Source of the DNA: Thermohalobaculum sp039187815
Lineage (GTDB): Bacteria > Pseudomonadota > Alphaproteobacteria > Rhodobacterales > Rhodobacteraceae
Assembly: GCA_039187815.1 (NCBI GenBank)
Contig: JBCCZI010000033.1
Location: forward strand, 1 to 34,923
DNA: 34,923 nucleotides
Direction: 5' to 3'
The position numbers and the translations under genes are program-made. The notes beneath the pieces were generated by a model, which did not search any database, was not told the origin of the DNA, and worked only from the letters and a program-made list of their open reading frames with translations. Below, piece by piece: positions 7,149 to 15,332 of the stretch (positions within the stretch are counted from its first letter, which is position 1; each line of letters opens with the position of its first letter).

Positions 7149-8894
7149 TTATGTCATTTCGTCCAGAGGGGTCACGCCAAGGATACCAAGACCGGCGGAA
7201 ATCACAACGCCGATGGCACGGGCCAGTGCGAGACGGGCGCGGGTGAGCTCAGGGACGTCCTCGCGCAGCATCCGAAGCTCGGGCCGATCCTGCCCGCGGT
7301 TCCAATGTGCGTGGAATTCCGACGCCATATCATAGAGATAGAATGAAATCCTATGAGGCTCGTGCGCCTGTGCCGCCGCCTCGACGATCCGAGGGAACTC
7401 GGCCAGGCGGGCGATCAACGCCAGCTCGGAGGGATCGGACAGGGCAGCCAGCGCCTCCGAATCAGGCGCGCCCTCGCCGGGCGAGAGGCCCGCCGTCCGC
7501 GCCTTGCCAAGCACCGACTGCACCCGGGCATGGGCGTATTGGACGTACCAAACGGGGTTATCGCGAGACTGCTCCAGCGCCTTGGCAAAGTCGAAATCGA
7601 GCGCTGCGTCGTTCTTGCGCGTCAGCATGACAAAGCGCACGACGTCCGCGCCGACTTCGTCGATCAGGTCGCGCAACGTCACGAAGGTGCCGGCGCGTTT
7701 CGACATCTTGTAGGGCTCGCCGCTCTTGAACAGCTTCACCAGCTGGATGAGTTTGATGTCGAGCGGTACGCGGCTGTCCGAGAGCGCCGCGGTCGCGGCC
7801 TTCAGCCGTTTGACATAGCCGCCATGGTCCGCGCCAAAGACGTTGATCAGCTGATCAAAGCCGCGCTCTACCTTGTCGTAGTGATACGCGATGTCTGGCG
7901 CAAAATAGGTCCAGTTGCCGTCCGATTTCTTCAACGGCCGGTCTGTGTCGTCGCCAAACTCAGTCGCCTTAAAAAGCGTCTGGGGGCGCGCCTCCCAGTC
8001 CTCGGGCGCGCGACCTTTTGGTGGCTCGAGCTGGCCCGTATAGATCAATCCCTTTCCCTCGAGCGCCGCGAGCGCCGCCTCGATCCGGCCCGAGCCGTAG
8101 AGGCCCTTTTCCGAGAAGAACACATCCATCTCGATGCCGAGCGCCGCCAGATCCCCGCGGATCGCGTCCATCATCAGATCGGTGGCCAAGTCCCGGATCT
8201 CGACCAGCCACTGCTCCTCGGGCGCATCGAGCAACCGGGCGCCATAGCGCTCGGCCAGCGCCTCGCCCACGGGCTTCAGATAATCACCGGGATAGAGACC
8301 GTCGGGGATGTCGATCGCCCGTCCGTTCGCTTCGCAATACCGCAGATAGGCCGAGCGGGCGAGCGTATCGATCTGTCCTCCGCCATCGTTGATGTAGTAT
8401 TCGCGCGTGACATCATAGCCGGCAAAGGCGAGCAGCTTGGCCAAGGCGTCGCCAAAGACGGCGCCGCGCGTGTGGCCCACATGGAGCGGGCCCGTCGGAT
8501 TGGCCGAGACGAACTCGACATTCACACGCTGGCCTGCACCGATAAGCGAGCGGCCAAAGCGATCCGGATCAGCCAACGCCGCAGCCAGCACTCCATGCCA
8601 AGCCGCGGGCGCGAGACGCAGGTTCAAGAAGCCAGGGCCCGCGACCGTCGCCTCGGCGATGCGAGGATCCCGCAGCAGGGCCTGCGCCAACGGCTCCGCG
8701 ATCTGGCGCGGCTTGCAGCCGGCGGGTTTGGCGAGCACCATCGCCGCGTTGGTGGCCATGTCGCCATGGGCCGGGTCCCGCGGCGGCTCGACGGTGACGT
8801 TGGCAAGGCTCAAGCCCTCCGGCAGAACCCCATCGGCCACGAGGCCCTCGAGCCCCGCATCCACCAGCGTCTTGATCTCGGCAAACAGGTTCAT
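7149..8894 (-). CDS. argS: Arginyl-tRNA synthetase
   Basis: This class I aminoacyl-tRNA synthetase of 581 residues attaches arginine to tRNA-Arg. The HIGH-type motif is PTGPLHVGHTRGAVFGDAL, with HVGH as the signature. The KMSKS-type loop is YKMSKRAGTFVTL, with KMSKR in place of KMSKS. The N-terminal Arg-S additional domain (residues about 1-85) and the C-terminal DALR anticodon-binding domain (FYLYDMASEFHAHWNRG region) are both present, so the gene looks intact. I start at 8894 because GGAGGG sits 7 bases upstream; an ATG six codons earlier lies upstream of that ribosome site and is less likely. The gene upstream in the conserved order is dgt, here separated by the IS-bearing insert. Confidence 0.96.
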   Translation of the reverse strand: MNLFAEIKTLVDAGLEGLVADGVLPEGLSLANVTVEPPRDPAHGDMATNAAMVLAKPAGCKPRQIAEPLAQALLRDPRIAEATVAGPGFLNLRLAPAAWHGVLAAALADPDRFGRSLIGAGQRVNVEFVSANPTGPLHVGHTRGAVFGDALAKLLAFAGYDVTREYYINDGGGQIDTLARSAYLRYCEANGRAIDIPDGLYPGDYLKPVGEALAERYGARLLDAPEEQWLVEIRDLATDLMMDAIRGDLAALGIEMDVFFSEKGLYGSGRIEAALAALEGKGLIYTGQLEPPKGRAPEDWEARPQTLFKATEFGDDTDRPLKKSDGNWTYFAPDIAYHYDKVERGFDQLINVFGADHGGYVKRLKAATAALSDSRVPLDIKLIQLVKLFKSGEPYKMSKRAGTFVTLRDLIDEVGADVVRFVMLTRKNDAALDFDFAKALEQSRDNPVWYVQYAHARVQSVLGKARTAGLSPGEGAPDSEALAALSDPSELALIARLAEFPRIVEAAAQAHEPHRISFYLYDMASEFHAHWNRGQDRPELRMLREDVPELTRARLALARAIGVVISAGLGILGVTPLDEMT

Positions 8895-9073
8895 CGCTCG
8901 GCCCTCCGTCATCGGCGCGGCTCTATCATGGGCAACCGGGACGGGGAAGGGGCGCGCCAGCCCGAGTTACTCACTCGCGCACGCCTCGTTGGCAAGCAAG
9001 CGGAACTGTTCGATGACGGGACGGGTGCGCTCTCCGGGACCCAAGAGAAGGACTGACGTCAACGGCGATGCAG

Positions 9074-9556
9074 TTACCTCGTCCCCCACTCAGAGATGAG
9101 CCGATTTTTGGCCAGTCCGTCTCCCAACGCACCCTCAACAATCTCCTGCGTTAGCGTGCGGTACATCCAGTCGGCGGCGGCGACACCGGTAACGCCGGCC
9201 GGCGCACCTTGATCCAGAAGCTCCCGCATTCGGGTATTACACGCATCAGACAATTGCTCTGAGTCGATTAAACGACAGCCCAGCACTGGGCCGTAAGAGA
9301 CGCTCTCCAATTCCTGGCAACTCTCGTAGTCAACGCGGTCGAGCTGAAACGTGAAACACCCGAGATCGACCCAAAGGATCGCATTTGGACCGATGGCCGC
9401 GCTGCGTTGGTGTACGCTCCGCCCTGAACATCCGTCGACCATGATGACTTGGCGAAGCCGCGCGTCGTGTTCCCAAGGGACTTCGATCACCGTTCGGAAA
9501 TCAGCCGCCTGCGCGGGGGCGCAGAGAAACCACACGAGGAGGAGAGCGACCCTCAT
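9074..9556 (-). CDS. Secreted cysteine-rich orphan protein
   Basis: This 160-residue product starts with a classic signal peptide: MR, a hydrophobic core VALLLVWFLCA, then a PAQA-A cleavage site near residue 18. The mature part has five cysteines (in DGCSG, LGCFT, ESCQE, LGCRL and DACNT), which could form disulfides in the periplasm. No family is recognisable. The ATG at 9556 overlaps the stop of the upstream membrane-protein gene (ATGA, 9553-9556), so the two are coupled. Base composition is clearly lower in GC than the neighbours (31 of 60 in bases 9241-9300). This and the adjacent IS suggest acquisition by transfer. Confidence 0.7.
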   Translation of the reverse strand: MRVALLLVWFLCAPAQAADFRTVIEVPWEHDARLRQVIMVDGCSGRSVHQRSAAIGPNAILWVDLGCFTFQLDRVDYESCQELESVSYGPVLGCRLIDSEQLSDACNTRMRELLDQGAPAGVTGVAAADWMYRTLTQEIVEGALGDGLAKNRLISEWGTR

Positions 9557-9999
9557 GCGCCGGTGCGGGGCCAGACGACGATGATCGCCAAGCACACCCC
9601 CCAGAGGAAAACGCAGAGACCAGCGATCAAATCGACCGAAAGCCAGGCGTTAACCGGGCCATCTCCGCACCGCATCGCCGAGACTAGAACAAAACCGATC
9701 GCGCAAACCTTCCACGCGATCATGAGCAGCCAGGGCCAGAAGAGACCCCGCAGAGTACGTCTCCAATCGATCCATCCGCTCCACGAGAGAGCAAGCAGCG
9801 TAGCTAGGTGGGCAATGCCCGTGGCGGCAACAATCGAGAGCAGAGTGAAGAACAGACGGACACGGTCCGCATGCTCGTAGACAGGTTTCGTGCAGCCATC
9901 CGTGCCAACCGCGAACACCAACAAGGCCGGCACTTGCAACAGGATGAGCACAACGACCACAAAAAAAGGTGTCGTGTGTGGACGCCCCTTCGGATGCAA
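9553..9999 (-). CDS. Four-helix inner-membrane orphan protein
   Basis: This product of about 148 residues has four hydrophobic segments: one after PHTTPF (VVVVLILLQVPALLVF), one around LLSIVAATGIAHLATLLAL, one around WPWLLMIAWKVCAIGFVL, and a last one around LIAGLCVFLWGVCLAIIVV. Loops are short. No family is recognised. The start is uncertain: the longest form begins with TTG at 9999, with an AAAGAG sequence too close to it, and a downstream GTG would still keep the first helix. It is coupled by overlap to the secreted cysteine-rich gene, suggesting a membrane/periplasm pair. It lies immediately next to the IS element. Confidence 0.65.
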   Translation of the reverse strand: MHPKGRPHTTPFFVVVVLILLQVPALLVFAVGTDGCTKPVYEHADRVRLFFTLLSIVAATGIAHLATLLALSWSGWIDWRRTLRGLFWPWLLMIAWKVCAIGFVLVSAMRCGDGPVNAWLSVDLIAGLCVFLWGVCLAIIVVWPRTGA

Positions 10000-10123
10000 G
10001 CTCTTTTTGGGTCACGGTTCAAGCATGTGGTCAGGTGCGGTCGTGTGTCCGGCCTGGAAGTTGCGGCCGTTCACTGCCGCGGGCCCGTATGGAGATCTGC
10101 CGATCGAGACCATCTCGCCTTAG

Positions 10124-10243
10124 CTCGCTCGGAGTGGCGCTATAACACTGCCAGTGGTTCTCCCGATCCGGTCTCGTGACCGGTTGCCGCTACGTGTCCC
10201 TCGCCCTGCTCACATCCCCGATGTCAGTCCGGCGGCAGCACCT
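10124..10243 (-). ncRNA. Candidate guide-RNA (bridge/seekRNA) region of the IS
   Basis: In IS110 and IS1111 elements a structured RNA encoded in one non-coding end guides insertion. Here the region downstream of the transposase contains a clean stem, CCGGTC (10168-10173) with GACCGG (10178-10183) around a TCGT loop. This is a location-based proposal; I cannot define the RNA ends or its target and donor loops. The alternative is the upstream leader, which has its own stems: TAGCGG (11275-11280) with CCGCTA (11292-11297), and GGCAC (11302-11306) with GTGCC (11311-11315). Confidence 0.35.
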
Positions 10244-11260
10244 TCAGGCGGCGGCCGCCGCCGGATCCCGGTAGTCCTCTCCCTTGCGCATCAGCGCCCA
10301 GGCCATGCGTGCCATCCGGTTGGCCAGCGCGACAGCCACCAGCATGCGCGGTTTCTTCGCCAGCATCCGGGCCAGCCACGAGCCCTCTGGCGCCCCCTTG
10401 CGTGACGTCCAGCGGAAGGTGGCCATGGCCCCGATGATGAGGAGTTGCCGGATGTCGCGCTGCCCCATCTTCGAGGTTCTTCCCAGCCGCTCCTTGCCGC
10501 CGCTGGAATGCCGTCGGGGCGTGTGCCCGACCCAGGCGGCAAAATCCCTTCCCTTGGAGAAGCTCTCCGGCGGTGACGCGAAGGTCGTCAGTGCGGTGGC
10601 GGCGATAACGCCGGCGCCAGGGATCGTCATCAAGCCCCGGATCGTCTCGTCGCTCCCGGCACGGCGGCGGAGCTGCTTCTCCAGCGCATCGACCTGAACG
10701 CTCAGTGCCGCAATCTGCGCGAGCAGCACGCGTGTCAGCTCGAAGACCGGTTCGGGCAGCGAGCCCTCGTCACCCTCCACCACGGCCGCAAGCCTGCCCA
10801 GATGCGCGACGTCTGTCGGCGCCACCACGCCGTACTCCCCCAGATGTCCGCGCAACGCGTTGATCGTCTGGGTGCGCTGGCGCACCAGCAGGTCACGCGT
10901 ACGGTACGCCATTGCCATGGCCTGCTGCGCCTCGTTCTTCACCGCCACGAAACGCATCGTCGGTCGTGCCGCGGCCTCGGCGATCGCCTCCGCATCAGCC
11001 ATGTCGTTCTTCTGCCGCTTCACGAACGGCTTCACATGGGCAGGCGGGATCAGATTCACTTGATGGCCGAGCGCCGCGATCGCCCGGCCCCAGTGGTGAG
11101 CACTCGCACAGGCTTCCATCGCCACAATGCAGCGCGGCTGTCCGGCGAACAACTTCAACACCTGAAGCCGCGACAGCACCACCGATCCGTCTGAAGCCGC
11201 TCCGTGCGCCTGGAACACGTTCTTCGACAGATCCAACCCGATGATGCTAACCTCGACCAT
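10244..11260 (-). CDS. IS110/IS1111-family transposase (DEDD recombinase)
   Basis: This 338-residue recombinase carries the RuvC-like DEDD catalytic set of IS110 transposases: Asp10 in GLDLSKNVF, Glu49 in AMEAC, and Asp86 and Asp89 in KNDMADAEAIAEA. The C-terminal Transposase_20 domain starts at MTIPGAGVIAATAL (211-224) and includes FAAWVGHTPRRHSSGGKERL, with the candidate catalytic serine at 252 or 253, then TSKMGQRDIRQLL. A coiled-coil linker spans about 170-200. All key residues are present, so the gene may be active. The ATG at 11260 follows GGGAGG by 6 bases; the upstream ATG at 11275 lies before that site. The C-terminal poly-Ala tail is unremarkable. Confidence 0.95.
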   Translation of the reverse strand: MVEVSIIGLDLSKNVFQAHGAASDGSVVLSRLQVLKLFAGQPRCIVAMEACASAHHWGRAIAALGHQVNLIPPAHVKPFVKRQKNDMADAEAIAEAAARPTMRFVAVKNEAQQAMAMAYRTRDLLVRQRTQTINALRGHLGEYGVVAPTDVAHLGRLAAVVEGDEGSLPEPVFELTRVLLAQIAALSVQVDALEKQLRRRAGSDETIRGLMTIPGAGVIAATALTTFASPPESFSKGRDFAAWVGHTPRRHSSGGKERLGRTSKMGQRDIRQLLIIGAMATFRWTSRKGAPEGSWLARMLAKKPRMLVAVALANRMARMAWALMRKGEDYRDPAAAAA

Positions 11261-11393
11261 GGACGCCTCCCTCATAGCGGTCGTTCAACACCCGCTACCT
11301 TGGCACATCGGTGCCGTCGGGGGGCGTCCACCCCATCGCCTTAGTGCAGGTTTGGGATCGCCGGAATTGGGCGTTCGACCGAGGACGCAACAA

Positions 11394-12551
11394 TCATGCG
11401 CGGGCGGTGGGGTCGGTGAGGACGCGGTGCTCCTCGAGGGCGAAGCGGTCGGTCATCCCGGCGATGTAGTCGGCGACGATGCGGGCCCGGGCCGCCTCGG
11501 TGGCGCAGTCGCGGCATTCGGCGGACCAGGCCTCGGGCATCAGGGCAGGATCGGTGACGAAGATCTCGAACAGCTCGCGCACCACCCGGCTTGCCTTGAT
11601 CCGCATGCGCTTCACCCGCCAATGACGGTACATGCGTTGGAACAAGAACCGCTTGATCGCCGCCAGATCGCTGGCCATGCGGCCCGAGAAGGCGACCAGC
11701 GGCCCATTGGCGGCCGGGACCTCGGTGGCCTCGCCAAGCTGCTCGAGCCGGTGCCCGGTCTCGGCGATCGCATCGTCCACCATCAGACCAAAGACTCGCC
11801 GCAGACCCTCGTGTCGCCGTCGCCCGGCCTCGAGCCGCGGATAGAGCCCGTCGACCTCGGCAAAGCAATCGCCGATCACGGGCAAGCCCTCGGCCTCGGC
11901 GAGCGTGAACAGCCCCGCCCGCAAACCGTCATGCAAATCGTGATTGGCATAGGCGATGTCGTCAGCCAGGGCGGCGACCTGCGCCTCGGCGCTGCCCTGG
12001 AGCGTGAGGTCGATGTCGAGCCCCTCCAGCGCCTCGGTCAGCGTCTCGGAGAGCGGCGCCTCGATGGGCCCGTTGTGCTTGGCGATCCCCTCCAACGTAT
12101 CGAGGGTCAGGTTGAGACCGTCGAACTCGGCGTAATGCCGCTCGAGCCGGGTCACGATCCGCAGCGCCTGGGCGTTGTGCTCAAAGCCACCAAAGGGCCC
12201 CATGCACTCGGCCAGCGCGTCCTCGCCCGTGTGGCCAAAGGGCGTGTGGCCCAGGTCGTGGGCGAGCGCGATCGCCTCGGCCAGATCCTCGTTCAGCCGG
12301 AAGACGCGGGCGATGGTGCGGGCGATCTGGGCAACCTCGATCGAATGGGTCAGCCGGGTGCGATAATAATCCCCCTCATGTTCGACAAAGACCTGGGTCT
12401 TGTGCTTAAGCCTGCGGAAAGCCGAGGCGTGGATGATCCGGTCGCGGTCCCGTTGGAAGGGCGAGCGGTGTGCGCTCTCCGGCTCGGCATAGACACGGCC
12501 GCGGCTCGCCTCCGGCCGGATCGCCAGCGGCCCGAGTTCGCCCCCCGTCAT
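11394..12551 (-). CDS. dgt: dGTP triphosphohydrolase-like protein (HD superfamily)
   Basis: Predicted to hydrolyse dNTPs, classically dGTP to deoxyguanosine and triphosphate. The 385-residue length fits the shorter type-2 dGTPase-like group. The HD metal site is intact: RTRLTHSIEV (His69) and ALAHDLGHTPFGHTGE (His98, Asp99). SPFQRDRDRIIHASAFRRL with KTQVF is the typical N-terminal nucleotide-site block. AAGGGGG sits 5 bases upstream of the ATG at 12551. It is divergent from erpA across a 79-bp gap. In Rhodobacterales argS normally follows directly; here the IS and two orphan genes intervene. Confidence 0.92.
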   Translation of the reverse strand: MTGGELGPLAIRPEASRGRVYAEPESAHRSPFQRDRDRIIHASAFRRLKHKTQVFVEHEGDYYRTRLTHSIEVAQIARTIARVFRLNEDLAEAIALAHDLGHTPFGHTGEDALAECMGPFGGFEHNAQALRIVTRLERHYAEFDGLNLTLDTLEGIAKHNGPIEAPLSETLTEALEGLDIDLTLQGSAEAQVAALADDIAYANHDLHDGLRAGLFTLAEAEGLPVIGDCFAEVDGLYPRLEAGRRRHEGLRRVFGLMVDDAIAETGHRLEQLGEATEVPAANGPLVAFSGRMASDLAAIKRFLFQRMYRHWRVKRMRIKASRVVRELFEIFVTDPALMPEAWSAECRDCATEAARARIVADYIAGMTDRFALEEHRVLTDPTARA

Positions 12552-12630
12552 ATCGGCCCCCTTGTCTGGTCTGACGGGATGGATACATGCTACACCTTGC
12601 GGGTCAACCGCCGCATGCGGAGGAAGCGCC
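12552..12630. promoter_or_regulatory. Divergent dgt/erpA promoter region
   Basis: This 79-bp gap must contain the outward promoters or leaders of dgt (minus) and erpA (plus). Toward erpA a TTGTCT at about 12560 and TACATG or TACACC boxes can be proposed, but spacing and match are poor, so no box is claimed. GAGGAAG just before 12631 is the erpA ribosome site. Confidence 0.4.
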
Positions 12631-12981
12631 ATGGATCTCAGCCTGCCCGTCACCGTCAGCCCGCGCGCCTTTGCGCGCCTTGCCGAGATTGCCGCCGCCG
12701 AGGGCGGATCGCCCAAAGCGCTGCGCGTCGCCGTGCTCGGCGGGGGCTGCTCGGGGTTCCAGTATGAATTCGTGCTCGAGGATACGCCGGGCTCGGATGA
12801 TCTGGTGCTCGAGGGCCCGGCGGACAGCGGTGGCCAGAAGGTGCTGATCGATCCCGAAAGCCTGCCCTTCCTCGAAGGCTCGGTGATCGATTTCAAGGAC
12901 GAGCTGATCGGCGCGCGCTTTGCCGTCGAGAACCCCAACGCCACGTCGACCTGCGGTTGCGGCACCTCTTTCGCGATCTGA
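12631..12981 (+). CDS. erpA: Iron-sulfur cluster insertion protein (ErpA/IscA family)
   Basis: This A-type carrier delivers Fe-S clusters to apo-proteins. The 116-residue product has all three ligand cysteines of the HesB/IscA fold: Cys40 in GGGCSGFQYEF, and Cys108 and Cys110 in STCGCGTSFAI at the C-terminus. VTVSPRAFARL at the N-terminus is also typical. Length is close to that of E. coli ErpA (114). GGAGGAAG lies 5-6 bases before the ATG at 12631; the frame is open upstream but the homology begins here. The position next to dgt is common in Rhodobacterales. ErpA and IscA cannot be firmly separated without alignment. Confidence 0.9.
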   Translation: MDLSLPVTVSPRAFARLAEIAAAEGGSPKALRVAVLGGGCSGFQYEFVLEDTPGSDDLVLEGPADSGGQKVLIDPESLPFLEGSVIDFKDELIGARFAVENPNATSTCGCGTSFAI

Positions 12982-13045
12982 GCGCAGGGGCCGTGCGATT
13001 GGCCTCCATGGGCCTTTGCCCTAGCGCCCAGCAGCGAACCGAACC

Positions 13046-14623
13046 ATGGCGCTGACCGAAAGCCTCTTCGACGAGGGTCCGCCACCGCCCTGTCCCGCCC
13101 GATTCAACATGGGCGCCTATGTGATGGCCGCGGCCGAACGGCAGCCTGACAAAGATGCCTTGCGCGCGCTCGATCCGACGGGCGTTTTGTTTGAGCGTTG
13201 GTCCTATGGCGCGCTGGCGGCGGCGATCCGGGCCACGGCTGCCGGCTTGCAGGCGCGTGGCTTGGAGCGGGGCGACCGAGTGATGCTCCGGCTCGGCAAC
13301 ACGACGGATTTTCCGATCCTGTTCTTTGGCACCATCGCGGCGGGCGGGATCGCCGTTCCGACCTCGAGCCAACTGACGCCGCGCGAGGCCTCGGCGCTGG
13401 TGGCCGCGACCGAGCCCCGTTTCCTCTGCTGCGACCCGGCGCTCGGCGGGCCGGAAACGCGGACCGCGCCGCATCTCGGGCCCGCCGACTGGGCCGAATT
13501 GCGCGCATCGCCGCCGGCCGATTGGGCCGAGACGGCGGCCGAGGACCCGGCCTTTCTGATCTACACCTCGGGGACGGGCGGCGCGCCAAAGGGCGTGTTG
13601 CACGCCCACCGCTCGGCCTGGGCCCGGCGCATGATGTGGCGGGGCTGGTACGGCCTAGGACCCGACGACGTCATGCTGCATGCGGGCGCCTTCAACTGGA
13701 CGTATACGCTTGGCGCCGGTCTCACGGATCCCTGGGCCGCCGGGGCGACCACTGTGATCGCAACGGGCGGCCCGACGGCCAGCGCCTGGCCAGAGATCGC
13801 CCAGCGCCATGGGCCGACGCTCTTTGCGAGCGTCCCGGGCGTTTATCGACAGGTGCTGCGCGCAGAGGGCCGGGTGCTGCGAGACGCGTTCGCCACGCTG
13901 CGCCACGGCCTGACAGCCGGTGAGCGCATGCCCGACACCTTGGCCGATGCCTGGACCGAGGCCACAGGCAAGCCCGTCTACGAGGCCTTGGGCATGTCAG
14001 AGGTCTCGACCTATGTGTCCTCGAGCCCCGGTGTGCCGCGGCGTCCCTCCCGCTCGGGGCGACCCCAGACCGGGCGCCGGGTGGCCGTGTTGACCAAGCA
14101 GCACCGCATCGCACCGCTGGGTGAGCCCGGCCAGCTTGCCGTTTCGCGCCGCGACCCCGGGCTGATGCTCGGCTATTGGCGCGACGCCGAGGCAACCCGT
14201 GCCGCCCATGCCGGCGAGTGGTTCCTCACTGGCGACCGGGTGGCGATGGACGCCGATGGTTATATCGAGCACCTGGGACGGCTCGACGACGTGATGACCT
14301 CACTCGGCCACCGCGTCAGCCCCGGCGAGGTCGAGACTGCCATGGCCGACCATCCGGCGCTGGCCGACATCGCGGTGGCCGAACTGCCCGTGCGCCCGAA
14401 TCTCGCCCTGATCGCTGCGTTCGTGGTGCTGCGCGATGGCGCAGTCAACGAAAGCTCTCTGTCGACCCATGCGGCCACCCGGCTCGCGAGCTACAAGCAG
14501 CCGAAACTCTGGATCCCGGTCGATGCGATCCCCCGGACCGCGAATGGCAAGGTGCTGCGCCGCGCCCTGGTCGAGGCGCACCGGCGCGACCGATCCGAGC
14601 ATCCGGAACGCCAAACTCCGTGA
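13046..14623 (+). CDS. Acyl-CoA synthetase, AMP-forming (ANL superfamily)
   Basis: This 525-residue adenylating enzyme activates a carboxylic acid with ATP and joins it to CoA. Core motifs are all present: the P-loop A3 YTSGTGGAPKG at 173-183, the A5-type GMSEVSTYVSS region, FLTGDRVAMDADGYIEHLGR (A7), RLDDVMTSLGHRVSPGEVE (A8), and the catalytic lysine Lys502 in PRTANGKVLRRAL (A10). The general layout resembles benzoate-CoA and short/medium-chain acyl-CoA ligases, but the substrate cannot be assigned. There is no strong ribosome site before the ATG at 13046, so the start is moderately sure. The gap to erpA is 64 bp and they may share a transcript. Confidence 0.88.
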   Translation: MALTESLFDEGPPPPCPARFNMGAYVMAAAERQPDKDALRALDPTGVLFERWSYGALAAAIRATAAGLQARGLERGDRVMLRLGNTTDFPILFFGTIAAGGIAVPTSSQLTPREASALVAATEPRFLCCDPALGGPETRTAPHLGPADWAELRASPPADWAETAAEDPAFLIYTSGTGGAPKGVLHAHRSAWARRMMWRGWYGLGPDDVMLHAGAFNWTYTLGAGLTDPWAAGATTVIATGGPTASAWPEIAQRHGPTLFASVPGVYRQVLRAEGRVLRDAFATLRHGLTAGERMPDTLADAWTEATGKPVYEALGMSEVSTYVSSSPGVPRRPSRSGRPQTGRRVAVLTKQHRIAPLGEPGQLAVSRRDPGLMLGYWRDAEATRAAHAGEWFLTGDRVAMDADGYIEHLGRLDDVMTSLGHRVSPGEVETAMADHPALADIAVAELPVRPNLALIAAFVVLRDGAVNESSLSTHAATRLASYKQPKLWIPVDAIPRTANGKVLRRALVEAHRRDRSEHPERQTP

Positions 14624-14669
14624 ACGGTGGTGACTTTCCAGTGGGGGTTGCCCGGCCTATGTTCCCCGC

Positions 14670-15332
14670 ATGACCCGTCTCGACATCCTTTCCGACCCGA
14701 TCTGTCCCTGGTGCTTTATTGGCAAGGCCCGGCTCGACGCCGCGATTGCTGAGAGCGGGCATAATCCGTTCTCGATCCGCTGGCGGATCTTCCAGCTGAA
14801 CCCGGATATGCCCCACGAGGGCATGGATCGGCGGGCCTATCTCGACGCGAAGTTCGGCGGGCCGGCGGGCGCGGCCGATGTCTATGGGCGCATCGAGAGA
14901 ATCGCGAAAGCCGACGGGCTCGCGGTGAACTTCGACCGGATCCAGCGCACGCCCGACACGATGGATGCGCACCGGCTATTGCGGTGGGCCGAGGCCGAGG
15001 AGCGCCAGGGTGCGGTCTCGGATCAGCTCTTCCATCGCTATTTCGTCGAAGGCGAGGATATCTCCGACCCGGCTGTGTTGACCGAGATCGCGCGGAACGC
15101 CGGGCTCGATGCCGAGGTGATCGCCCGTTTGCTCGAGGGGGACGAGGATCGGGACACGCTTCGGGCCGAGGATCTTGAAGCCCGGCGGATGGGCGTGGGC
15201 GGCGTGCCCTGTTTCGTGATTGGAGGGCGCTATGTGCTGCAAGGCGCCCAGGAGACCGAGACCTGGCTCCGCGTGATCAGCGAAGTTGCCGAAGCGCAAG
15301 CGGCCATGGCTGCAGAGACCCCCACGCCATGA
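14670..15332 (+). CDS. DsbA/FrnE-family thiol oxidoreductase
   Basis: This 220-residue protein has the DsbA-like thioredoxin fold with a helical insertion. SDPICPWCFIGKARL gives the active-site CPWC at residues 12-15, and GVGGVPCFVIGGRY gives the cis-Pro loop. No signal peptide is visible, so it should act in the cytoplasm, as for FrnE-type proteins and 2-hydroxychromene-2-carboxylate isomerase relatives. The two active-site cysteines argue for redox rather than isomerase activity. Its stop overlaps the start of the membrane-protein gene (ATGA, 15329-15332). The upstream ribosome site is weak. Confidence 0.88.
   Translation: MTRLDILSDPICPWCFIGKARLDAAIAESGHNPFSIRWRIFQLNPDMPHEGMDRRAYLDAKFGGPAGAADVYGRIERIAKADGLAVNFDRIQRTPDTMDAHRLLRWAEAEERQGAVSDQLFHRYFVEGEDISDPAVLTEIARNAGLDAEVIARLLEGDEDRDTLRAEDLEARRMGVGGVPCFVIGGRYVLQGAQETETWLRVISEVAEAQAAMAAETPTP

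Larger units (their letters stand above)
10115..11344 (-). mobile_element. IS110-superfamily insertion sequence (IS110/IS1111 type)
   Basis: The element holds one DEDD transposase gene flanked by non-coding ends, as in IS110-family elements, which lack ordinary terminal inverted repeats. Candidate limits are two copies of TCGCCTTAG at 10115-10123 and 11336-11344 in direct orientation, 1221 bp apart, consistent with the family's size. The exact ends remain unproven. The non-coding stretch downstream of the transposase (10124-10243) is longer than the one upstream (11261-11335), the arrangement reported for the IS1111 group. Both ends contain hairpins. Confidence 0.75.

Noticed and set aside
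7353..9056. Long plus-strand frame antisense to argS
   Set aside because: It has no ribosome site, motif or signal, and argS is intact on the other strand.
11241..12767. Long plus-strand frame antisense to dgt
   Set aside because: The frame is explained by GC-rich third-position bias; dgt motifs are complete on the minus strand.
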